Part shown: one piece after another, positions 9,717 to 17,205 of the stretch | Position numbering within the stretch: the stretch's first letter is position 1 | How the letters are laid out: each line of letters opens with the position of its first letter | Assembly: GCF_900243075.1 (NCBI RefSeq) | Contig: NZ_OEZH01000080.1 | Location: forward strand, 1-40,939 | Source: Clostridioides difficile | Lineage (GTDB): Bacteria > Bacillota > Clostridia > Peptostreptococcales > Peptostreptococcaceae | Reading direction: 5' to 3' | Length of the DNA stretch: 40,939 nt | Made by a program: the position numbers and the translations under genes | The notes under the pieces: model-generated | The model's input: the letters and a program-made list of their open reading frames with translations, nothing else | Databases searched by the model: none | What the model was told of the DNA's origin: nothing

Positions 9717-10754
9717 ATGAATGATATAAAAGATTTAAGTTCTTATAAAAACGTATGGATATTTGCAGAACAAAGAGAAGGAAAAATAGCTCCAGTAGTT
9801 ATCGAATTATTAGGAGAAGGAAGAAAATTAGCTAAAGAAGTAGATGCAGATCTTTGTGCAGTACTATTAGGAAAAGATGTTGATGGATTAGCTAAAGAGT
9901 TAATCTCTTTTGGAGCAGACAAAGTTTATGTTGCAGATGATGCTCTTTTAGAAAAATATACAACTGATGCATATACAAAAGTAATAAAAGATGCAATAGA
10001 TGAAATAAAACCAGAAATAATGCTTTTTGGAGCAACTCATATAGGTAGAGATTTAGCACCTAGAATAGCTTCAAGAGTTGGAACTGGATTAACAGCAGAC
10101 TGTACTAAGTTAGAAATAGACCCAGAAGATAAGAAAATAAAACAAACTCGTCCAGCATTTGGTGGAAACATAATGGCTACAATCATTTGTCCAAACCATA
10201 GACCTCAAATGTCTACAGTTAGACCTGGTGTTATGGATAAAGCTGAAAAAGACGAAACAAGAACTGGTGAAGTTATAGCATTAGACTACAAAATAGCTCA
10301 AGATGATATAAGAACTACTGTTTTAGAAACAGTTAAAACTAAAAAAGATTTAGTATCTCTTACAGATGCAAATGTTATAGTATCAGGTGGTCTAGGATTA
10401 GGTGGACCAGAAGGATTTGAAATGCTTAAGAAATTAGCTGATAAATTAGGTGGAGTAGTTGGTTCTTCTCGTGCTGCTGTAGATGCTGGATGGATAGACC
10501 ATTCTCACCAAGTAGGTCAAACAGGAACTACTGTTAAGCCAAACCTATACATAGCTTGTGGTATATCAGGAGCAATACAACATTTAGCAGGTATGCAATC
10601 TTCAGATTTCATAATTGCTATAAACAAAAACCCAGCAGCTCCAATTTTAGAAATCGCTGATTATGGAGTAGTTGGAGATTTACATGAAATAGTACCAATG
10701 CTTATAGATAAATTAGATAGTGTTGATGATTTATTAGAAGCTATAAAAGCTTAA
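9717..10754 (+). CDS. etfA: Electron transfer flavoprotein, alpha subunit
   Basis: A 345-residue ETF alpha subunit. The C-terminal FAD-binding domain is clear: [50 protein letters not shown] and [10 protein letters not shown]. It partners EtfB to feed AcdB. A TTGGAGGAG site precedes the ATG. It is the last gene of the operon, with a strong terminator 150 bases downstream. Confidence 0.93.
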   Translation: MNDIKDLSSYKNVWIFAEQREGKIAPVVIELLGEGRKLAKEVDADLCAVLLGKDVDGLAKELISFGADKVYVADDALLEKYTTDAYTKVIKDAIDEIKPEIMLFGATHIGRDLAPRIASRVGTGLTADCTKLEIDPEDKKIKQTRPAFGGNIMATIICPNHRPQMSTVRPGVMDKAEKDETRTGEVIALDYKIAQDDIRTTVLETVKTKKDLVSLTDANVIVSGGLGLGGPEGFEMLKKLADKLGGVVGSSRAAVDAGWIDHSHQVGQTGTTVKPNLYIACGISGAIQHLAGMQSSDFIIAINKNPAAPILEIADYGVVGDLHEIVPMLIDKLDSVDDLLEAIKA

Positions 10755-10903
10755 TAGACACAAAATATATAAATATTACTGATTGAATAAGCCTTATTAG
10801 TTAGTAACACAATGATTAACCCTTTGATAAGTTATTGCTAGCGTGTATTTGTCAGTTATTAAAAAGTCTGTTTGAATAAAATTTTATAATACAAGATAAT
10901 CTG

Positions 10904-10972
10904 GATAATCCTTATATGTATATTGCTTACAAATTGTGAGTTATATTCTATAAGGATTATCTTTGTTTTTTT
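10904..10972 (+). terminator. Intrinsic terminator of the had operon
   Basis: A perfect 13-bp stem: GATAATCCTTATA (10904-10916) with its complement (10949-10961), a 32-nt loop, then TTTGTTTTTTT. Confidence 0.88.
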
Positions 10973-11141
10973 AAAAATGAATCTTAAATTTAATTAAATT
11001 GTATTAAATAGACAAATAATTACTAAATATATGATAAAATACAATTAAAAGCAAAATGAAATTTTTAACAAACTATAATCATTAAAATTATATCTTAGTT
11101 ACGTTTTAATGAAAGAAACTACTTAAAAAGACAAATATTAT

Positions 11142-11191
11142 AAGGAGTTGATTATATGTGCTAATGGTATTTATTGTAAGCAAACAATAAA
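11142..11191 (+). promoter_or_regulatory. Possible leader with two-codon reading frame and hairpin
   Basis: Upstream of the activator gene, an AAGGAG site (11142-11147) stands 8 bases before ATG-TGC-TAA, a Met-Cys minigene (11156-11164). An 8-bp hairpin follows (TTTATTGT, 11170-11177, with ACAATAAA, 11184-11191) and then TTTTG. This could be a small attenuator or chance. The rest of 10973-11238 is AT-rich with nothing else I can support. Confidence 0.3.
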
Positions 11192-11238
11192 TTTTGTATG
11201 TAGTTCAATAAATTACTTAATGAAAGGTGCGAATATTA

Positions 11239-12870
11239 ATGGATAATAATTTAATAGGGCTTGTAGAACATGTAGAAAATCCAGCCATTTTATGTAAAGA
11301 ATCAGGCGAAATAATATACTGCAATCATCTAATAGATAGTATTTTTAGTTTTCTAGATATAAAAAAGCCTAAAAACATAAATGAATTAGATTCAAATTTT
11401 GACAAAACAGAAATACTGACAGATAGTAAAAAGAAAATAGCTTTCAGAGAGTTGAGGATGACTGCACATATATATAATATTAAAGATAACAATGATGAAA
11501 ATAATATAGTTTATTTATTTGAGAAGTCTCTAATATCTGATAAAGTAATTGAGGATATAATAGAGCATATAGATGAAGTTGTTGTTGTATTTAACAAAGA
11601 TGGGGTAATTGAAAAGATGAATACTGTTAGTGATGAGATATTACCCTTTAAAAGAACTGAAGTACTTGGTAGAAATATAACGGACCTTGTAAGACAAGGA
11701 TTAGTAGAAGAACCAATAATATTAAACATGCTTAAAGTTAAGAAAAAGATTTATAGAAATATCGTTTACCCAGATGGAAAGCTTATTGCATATACAGCAG
11801 TTCCAAGATGGGATGCCAAAGGAAAGCTTACAGGGGGAGTACTTACAGGAAGAGATATTTCAAGGGTTATCAAGCTTGAATCTCAGATAAGATATAGTGA
11901 TATATCAGAGGATACAGAGTATATAAGTCAAAGTAAGATTATGGATAATATAAAAAAAGTTGTTAAGAGAGCTGCAGCATCAGATTCTTCTATATTTATA
12001 AATGGAGAATCAGGTGTAGGAAAAGAAATAATAGCAAGAACAATATATAAGTATAGTTCAAGAAGGGAAAAACCTTTTATTGCAATAAACTGTGGAGCTA
12101 TACCAAATGAATTATTAGAGTCTGAGTTTTTTGGATATGAAGAAGGTTCTTTTACTGGGGCTAAGAAAAAAGGTAAAAAGGGGCTTTTTGAAGAGGCAAA
12201 TGGTGGAACTATTTTCTTGGATGAAATAGGTGAGTTACCAATGCAGATGCAAAAAAAATTACTTAGAGTTATACAAGAAAATACTATTACTAGAATAGGT
12301 GGAAGTAAACCTATAAAGATAGATGTTAGATATATAAGTGCTACTAATATTTCTCATGAAGACCTTAGAAATAACCTTAAATTTAGACAAGATTTGTACT
12401 ATAGATTGAGTGTTATTCCAGTAAAAATACCACCACTTAGAGAAAGAAAAGAAGATATAGTACCATTAGTAAATTATTTCTTAAAACTTTACAATGAAAA
12501 GTATAATAGAGAAGTAGAAGTTTCACCTAGGGTTATTGAATTATTGGAAGAATATTCTTGGCCAGGTAACATAAGAGAATTGAAAAATATAATTGAAAGA
12601 TTCGTAGTATTATCAGCTAAAAACGTAATTGGAGAAGATGAATTTAATATGCTTATAAATCTGGATATGATTGATAATGAAACAGATGATTTATCACCAA
12701 TAGTAGTAAATGGAATTATGAATCTCAATGATGCATATAAAATTGTAGACCAAATAATGATAAGTAAGGCTATAAATAAGTATGGTTCAATAACAAAGGC
12801 TGCTGAAGTTATAGGTATATATCCTTCTACTATTCATAGAAAGATAAAAAGTGGGCATATTCACGTTTAG
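11239..12870 (+). CDS. Sigma-54-dependent transcriptional activator (PAS, AAA+, Fis-type HTH)
   Basis: A 543-residue bacterial enhancer-binding protein. A PAS-like sensory region covers roughly residues 95-215. The AAA+ domain follows, with Walker A GESGVGKE (256-263), the sigma-54 contact loop GSFTGA (303-308; most relatives have GAFTGA) and Walker B GTIFLDEIGELP. A Fis-type helix-turn-helix closes the protein (ITKAAEVIGIYPSTIHRKIK). The start is ATG 11239, about 9-11 bases past an AAAGG site; the in-frame GTG at 11227 overlaps that site. Its place after the had operon, which has a -24/-12 promoter, makes it the likely activator of leucine fermentation. I recall the name LeuR for such a regulator but am not certain of it. 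Confidence 0.9.
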   Translation: MDNNLIGLVEHVENPAILCKESGEIIYCNHLIDSIFSFLDIKKPKNINELDSNFDKTEILTDSKKKIAFRELRMTAHIYNIKDNNDENNIVYLFEKSLISDKVIEDIIEHIDEVVVVFNKDGVIEKMNTVSDEILPFKRTEVLGRNITDLVRQGLVEEPIILNMLKVKKKIYRNIVYPDGKLIAYTAVPRWDAKGKLTGGVLTGRDISRVIKLESQIRYSDISEDTEYISQSKIMDNIKKVVKRAAASDSSIFINGESGVGKEIIARTIYKYSSRREKPFIAINCGAIPNELLESEFFGYEEGSFTGAKKKGKKGLFEEANGGTIFLDEIGELPMQMQKKLLRVIQENTITRIGGSKPIKIDVRYISATNISHEDLRNNLKFRQDLYYRLSVIPVKIPPLRERKEDIVPLVNYFLKLYNEKYNREVEVSPRVIELLEEYSWPGNIRELKNIIERFVVLSAKNVIGEDEFNMLINLDMIDNETDDLSPIVVNGIMNLNDAYKIVDQIMISKAINKYGSITKAAEVIGIYPSTIHRKIKSGHIHV

Positions 12871-13044
12871 TTGTTAGTTTAAAAAGATAATGTGAGTGAA
12901 GTTTTAATATGTTTTTTTAAATAACACTAGGGTATAACATACCATAACTATTATAAATATGCTATGAATATACATGTTTTTTAAAATTTAATTAGAATGT
13001 TATAAGATACATAAACGTTATAAAATACACCATTGATACAACTT

Positions 13045-13098
13045 AAAAGAGATGGCTTAAAAATAAATTTAATTATTTAAAGTCATCTCTTTTCTTTT
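13045..13098. terminator. Bidirectional terminator between the activator gene and fba
   Basis: AAAAGAGATGGCTT (13045-13058) pairs with AAGTCATCTCTTTT (13080-13093) with one mismatch. T-rich tracts lie on both outer sides. It can end fba on the minus strand and the activator transcript on the plus strand. The rest of 12871-13118 is empty. Confidence 0.8.
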
Positions 13099-13118
13099 AT
13101 AAATATTTAAAAGTTATA

Positions 13119-14045
13119 TTAGTTTATAGAGTTAGCAGAACCTAAAACATCATCTATCTTGCTTTCAACTACAGCTTGTATAGCATCTCTACCAGCACCA
13201 ATGTATTTTCTTGGGTCAAATTCTTTTGGATTTTCAGCTAAGAATTTTCTGATAGCAGCAGTCATAGCTAGTCTTAAGTCAGTATCCATGTTTATTTTAC
13301 AAACAGCCATAGAAGATGCTTTTCTTAACATGTCTACAGGTACACCTTTAGCACCAGCTATATTTCCACCAAATTCATTACATGTAGCAACAGCGTTTTG
13401 GTCAACAGCAGATGCACCATGAAGAACTATTGGGAAACCTGGTAATTTGCTTTGGATTTCTTCTAGTATGTCGAATCTTAATTTAGCTTCTCCTTTGAAT
13501 TTGAAAGCACCATGAGAAGTTCCTATAGCTATTGCTAATGAATCAACTCCTGTTCTTTCAACGAACTCAACTGCTTCAGCTGGTTGAGTATATTTGTGAA
13601 CATCAGAAGTAACATCATCTTCTGTTCCAGCTAGAACACCAAGCTCTGCTTCAACAACAACACCTTTAGAGTGTGCATATTCAACAGCTTCTTTAGTTAT
13701 TTTAACATTTTCTTCAAAGTCAAAATGAGAACCATCTATCATAACTGAAGAGAAACCAGCATCAATACAAGTTTTAATAGCATCCATATTTGGACCATGG
13801 TCTAAGTGAAGAGCTACGTCTACACCTATTTCATCAGAAGCAGCCTTAACCATTTCAACTAATGTATGAGGTCCAGCATATTTAACAGCTGACATAGAAG
13901 CTTGTATCATAACATAAGAATTTTTAGCTTTAGCAGCTTTTAAAACACCTTGTAATTGTTCTAAGTCACTTATGTTAAATGCACCTATAGCAAATCCACC
14001 TTCGTAAGCTTTTTTAAACATTTCTTTTGTAGTAATTAATGCCAT
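13119..14045 (-). CDS. fba: Fructose-1,6-bisphosphate aldolase, class II
   Basis: A 308-residue zinc-dependent aldolase that interconverts fructose 1,6-bisphosphate with glyceraldehyde 3-phosphate and dihydroxyacetone phosphate. Zinc-ligand and active-site motifs are visible: VALHLDHGPNMD near residue 80, MIDGSHFDFEEN near 105, VEAELGVLAGTEDD near 130, then GTSHGAFKF and PIVLHGASAV. An AGGAGGAG site precedes the ATG. It is a single-gene unit with a bidirectional terminator downstream. Confidence 0.95.
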   Translation of the reverse strand: MALITTKEMFKKAYEGGFAIGAFNISDLEQLQGVLKAAKAKNSYVMIQASMSAVKYAGPHTLVEMVKAASDEIGVDVALHLDHGPNMDAIKTCIDAGFSSVMIDGSHFDFEENVKITKEAVEYAHSKGVVVEAELGVLAGTEDDVTSDVHKYTQPAEAVEFVERTGVDSLAIAIGTSHGAFKFKGEAKLRFDILEEIQSKLPGFPIVLHGASAVDQNAVATCNEFGGNIAGAKGVPVDMLRKASSMAVCKINMDTDLRLAMTAAIRKFLAENPKEFDPRKYIGAGRDAIQAVVESKIDDVLGSANSIN

Positions 14046-14220
14046 TTTAAACTCCTCCTATTAACTTTTAAAATTTACCCATCACTTATATTATAACGTT
14101 AAATCAAAAAAAGTATATAGTAAATTGTAATAACTATAAATTACAAGTATAATGTTAAATAGAAGACAATAGGATTAGATAAAATAATAAAGAATATAAA
14201 CAATTTAGGAAACTTAGCTA

Positions 14221-14374
14221 TATAATGCTAACTATAAGGGTAGGAACTACCTTATTAGTTTGAAGATACTGATAACAATAGTTATCTTGACCAAGAAGCT
14301 ACCACTTCAAACGTTATCGAAGGTAATTAAGTGGATGATAATTCACTAAAAATTTAAAATAAAGGAGATAAAGT
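14221..14374 (+). promoter_or_regulatory. Candidate -10 box and structured 5' leader of the DUF1904 / rRNA modification operon
   Basis: TATAAT at 14221-14226 would start a transcript near 14233 (the -35 is weak). That RNA would begin with a hairpin in which AAGG-TAG pairs with CTACCTT. TTTGAAG (14259-14265) can pair with CTTCAAA (14305-14311) around GATAAC/GTTATC (14271-14286). CCACTT (14302-14307) can instead pair with AAGTGG (14329-14334), and these two pairings exclude each other. It does not match any riboswitch class I can recall. The rest of 14046-14220 must hold the fba promoter; I see nothing definite there. Confidence 0.4.
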
Positions 14375-14704
14375 ATGCCACAGATAAAAATAAGAGGAAT
14401 TAATGAAAATGATATATGTAAAATAAGTGAAAAAATGATAGATGATTTAGTTGAAGCTGTAAAGTGTCCAAGAGACTACTTTGAGATAGAATGTATAAAG
14501 TCAGTTGCAATAAGAGATGGTAAAGTAGCAGATGTATATCCTTTTGTTGAAATAGCGTGGTTTGACAGAGGACAAGAAGTACAAGATACAGTAGCAAGAA
14601 TAATAACTGATAGTATAAGAAATAATTTAGATGTAGAAAGTATGGATTTAGCATTTACAGTATTTGAAAAAGAAAAATATTATGAGAATGGAGAACATTT
14701 TTAA
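14375..14704 (+). CDS. DUF1904 family protein, tautomerase-like
   Basis: A 109-residue protein of the DUF1904 family. It opens Met-Pro, as tautomerase-superfamily enzymes do, where Pro1 becomes the catalytic base after Met removal. The substrate is unknown. An AAGGAG site lies before the ATG. Its stop overlaps the start of the pseudouridine synthase gene by one base (TAATG), so it leads an rRNA-modification operon. Confidence 0.75.
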   Translation: MPQIKIRGINENDICKISEKMIDDLVEAVKCPRDYFEIECIKSVAIRDGKVADVYPFVEIAWFDRGQEVQDTVARIITDSIRNNLDVESMDLAFTVFEKEKYYENGEHF

Positions 14705-15426
14705 TGGCTAAAAAGCAACGTATAGATAAAATTCTTTCAAATTTAGGATATGGAAGTAGGAGTGAAATAAAGAAATATTGTAAGCAGGGGTCTGTAGTAG
14801 TAAATGGAAGTGAAGTTTCAAATCCAGGAACTCAAGTAGACACTGAAAACGATGAGATATTGTTTAATGGAGAGGAAGTTATATATAGAGAATATATATA
14901 TTTAATGATGAATAAACCAGATGGATATGTATCAGCAACTACAGATAAATACGACCCAACGGTCTTAGATTTAATTGATTTATCATACTTAGCTTTTGAA
15001 CCATTTCCTGTTGGAAGGTTAGATAAAGACACAGAGGGATTATTAGTTTTAACTAATGATGGAAAGCTTTCTCATAGAGTTTTATCTCCTAAGAAGCATG
15101 TGCCTAAGACTTATTATGCAAAAATTGATGGAATAGTTACTGAAAAAGATGTAGAAGCTTTTTTAGAAGGTGTAGTGCTTGATGATGGATATAAAACTAT
15201 GCCATCACAGCTAAATATATTAAAGAGTGATGATGAGTCAGAGATAGAGCTTACAATACATGAAGGTAAGTTTCACCAAGTAAAAAGAATGTTTGAAAGC
15301 GTAGGCAAAAAAGTAGTATACTTAAAAAGATTGTCTATGGGTAATTTAAAATTGGATGAAAGTTTAGAGTTAGGTGAGTATAGAGAGTTAACAGATGAAG
15401 AAGTAAAATTGATTGAAGAAAGATAA
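14704..15426 (+). CDS. Pseudouridine synthase of the RsuA/RluB family
   Basis: A 240-residue enzyme with an N-terminal S4 RNA-binding domain (about residues 3-60, RIDKILSNLGYGSRSEIKKY) and a catalytic domain containing GRLDKDTEGLLVLTNDG. The Asp in RLDKDT is the nucleophile that rotates uridine to pseudouridine in rRNA. The size fits RsuA (16S position 516) better than the longer RluB, but the target cannot be settled from the sequence. It is translationally coupled to the DUF1904 gene, and rlmD follows 32 bases later. Confidence 0.88.
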   Translation: MAKKQRIDKILSNLGYGSRSEIKKYCKQGSVVVNGSEVSNPGTQVDTENDEILFNGEEVIYREYIYLMMNKPDGYVSATTDKYDPTVLDLIDLSYLAFEPFPVGRLDKDTEGLLVLTNDGKLSHRVLSPKKHVPKTYYAKIDGIVTEKDVEAFLEGVVLDDGYKTMPSQLNILKSDDESEIELTIHEGKFHQVKRMFESVGKKVVYLKRLSMGNLKLDESLELGEYRELTDEEVKLIEER

Positions 15427-15458
15427 TAAAGATACTATAGTAAATTGGAGGAATGTCT

Positions 15459-16814
15459 GTGAAGAAAAAAGATATTATAGAATTTGAAGTAGATAAGATG
15501 GAATTTGGTGGTACATCTTTAAGCCAAGTTGGAGATAGAGTTATTCATATGAAGGGTGGAATAAGTGGGCAAAAAGTAAGAGCTGGTGTTAAAAAGGTTA
15601 GAAGTAAGAAAGCAGAAGTTAAGATGATAGAATTATTAGAGGACTCACCACTTGAAACTGAAATACCTTGCAAGCACTTTAGAGAGTGTGGAGGATGTAC
15701 GCTATTGTCAGTACCATATGAAAAACAATTAGAAATAAAAGAAAAACAAGTTATGGACTTATTTTTAAAGCAAGACCTATTTGGATTTCAGTTTTTAGGG
15801 ATAGAAGGAAGTCCAGAAAACAAATATTATAGAAATAAGATGGAATATACTTTTGGAGATGAAGTAAAAAATGGACCTTTGACATTAGGTCTTCATAAAA
15901 AAGGAAAGCATATAGATATACAAACTGTTGAAGAGTGTATGTTAGTTGATGAAGATTTTTCAAAAGTATTAGTTTCTAGTGTAGAGTTTTTTAATGAAAA
16001 AAAGCTTCCTTATTATAGAACAATGAATCATAAAGGATATTTGAGACATCTTGTAGTTAGAAAAGGGATTCATACTAATGAGATTATGGTTAATATAGTG
16101 ACTTCTTCTCAAGAAGATTTTGATATGAATGAATTTAAAGATATGCTTTTAGGGATTGATTTAAAAGCTGAGTTGGTAGGGGTACTTCATACCATTAATG
16201 ACGGTTTAGCAGATGCAGTCCAATGTGATGAGTTAAGAGTGTTATATGGAAGAGATTATATACAAGAGGAGATTTTAGGGCTTAAGTTTAAGATTTCGCC
16301 ATTCTCGTTTTTCCAGACTAATACTAAGGGAGCTGAAGTTCTTTATAGTATTGCTAGGGATTTTATTGGAGATTACAATGATAAAGTTGTGTTTGATTTG
16401 TATAGTGGTACTGGGTCTATTGGACAGGTTATGGCTGGTGCTGCTAAGAAGGTGTATGGTATTGAGATAGTTGAGGAAGCTGTTGTTGCTGCTAATGAGA
16501 ATGCTAAGTTGAATGGGCTTACTAATTGTGAGTTTATTGCTGGGGATGTGGCTAAGGTTGTTAAGGATTTGAAGGACAAGCCTGATTTGATTATTGTTGA
16601 CCCTCCTAGACCAGGTATTCATAAGGATGCTATTAGGGATATTTGTGGATTTGGTGCTAAGGAGATTGTTTATATTTCTTGTAATCCTAAGTCTTTGGTT
16701 GTTGATTTGGTTGATTTTAAGGGGTATGGTTATGAGATTAAGATGGTTAAGTGTATGGATATGTTCCCAAATACGCCACATTGTGAGACTGTAGTGTTGC
16801 TACGTCGAAAATAA
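15459..16814 (+). CDS. rlmD: 23S rRNA (uracil-C5)-methyltransferase, RlmD/RumA family
   Basis: About 451 residues. An N-terminal TRAM domain is followed by a cysteine cluster, CKHFRECGGC, near residue 71 for a [4Fe-4S] cluster. A SAM-binding class I domain carries VFDLYSGTGSIGQV. The catalytic Cys lies in SCNPKSL, and VDPPRPG is also present. The GTG at 15459 fits the TTGGAGG site (7-base spacing) better than the ATG at 15453. Two oddities: the last five codons (LLRRK) come from an integrated element, and from about 16290 codon use switches abruptly to AAG, GAG, ATT and TTG in place of AAA, GAA, ATA and TTA. Confidence 0.92.
   Translation: MKKKDIIEFEVDKMEFGGTSLSQVGDRVIHMKGGISGQKVRAGVKKVRSKKAEVKMIELLEDSPLETEIPCKHFRECGGCTLLSVPYEKQLEIKEKQVMDLFLKQDLFGFQFLGIEGSPENKYYRNKMEYTFGDEVKNGPLTLGLHKKGKHIDIQTVEECMLVDEDFSKVLVSSVEFFNEKKLPYYRTMNHKGYLRHLVVRKGIHTNEIMVNIVTSSQEDFDMNEFKDMLLGIDLKAELVGVLHTINDGLADAVQCDELRVLYGRDYIQEEILGLKFKISPFSFFQTNTKGAEVLYSIARDFIGDYNDKVVFDLYSGTGSIGQVMAGAAKKVYGIEIVEEAVVAANENAKLNGLTNCEFIAGDVAKVVKDLKDKPDLIIVDPPRPGIHKDAIRDICGFGAKEIVYISCNPKSLVVDLVDFKGYGYEIKMVKCMDMFPNTPHCETVVLLRRK
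16778..16795 (+). repeat. Left attachment-site repeat (attL)
   Basis: ACATTGTGAGACTGTAGT within the last codons of rlmD (HCETVV). It matches 30459-30476 at 17 of 18 bases, with an identical 11-base core GAGACTGTAGT. Confidence 0.85.
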
Positions 16815-17205
16815 TGCTAGAAATCTTGAGCTTTAGACAGTTTCATAGACATATAATATTTAGATTAGAGGGTAATAAAATTAGGAATAAAGAATTGAAA
16901 AGGTGTTTTGATGTGTCTGTAGTTATATATATGGAGTGTGGGAATACGAAATAAAAAAAGTTTTAATTATAGAAATAGATATTAAATTTATAAATTTAAT
17001 ATCTATTTTTTATGTGAACATATATTTAATTTAAAGAATGATATTTCATAAAAAAAATTAAATATATTTTTAAAATATTTACAATAGAGTTATTTTTTAT
17101 TCGTATAATAATAGAAATATTTTAGCATAAGATGTATAATAAAGGAAAAAATACAGAATTAAAAAACATAAGATAGATAATTGGACTTGGGGGAGAGAAA
17201 TTATT
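16815..17205. other. Left end of the integrated element, no gene
   Basis: 391 bases of AT-rich DNA between rlmD and the Gabija-type operon. It contains the terminator at 16973-17011. A promoter for the OLD gene is expected in 17020-17190 but no convincing pair of boxes stands out. A GGGGGAGAG site lies before the ATG at 17206. Confidence 0.5.
16973..17011 (+). terminator. Intrinsic terminator after rlmD
   Basis: A 36-base perfect palindrome (AAATAGATATTAAATTTA and its complement, 16973-17008) followed by further T residues. It insulates the defence operon from rlmD transcription. Confidence 0.82.

Noticed and set aside
14233-14374. T-box, TPP or other known riboswitch before DUF1904
   Set aside because: The hairpin GGGTAGGAACTACC superficially resembles a T-box, but the conserved T-box sequence and a terminator with T run are missing, and no other class fits.
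16275-16781. 168-codon frame antisense to the end of rlmD
   Set aside because: It results from the G+T-rich codon switch in rlmD; there is no ribosome site and the protein is compositionally odd.
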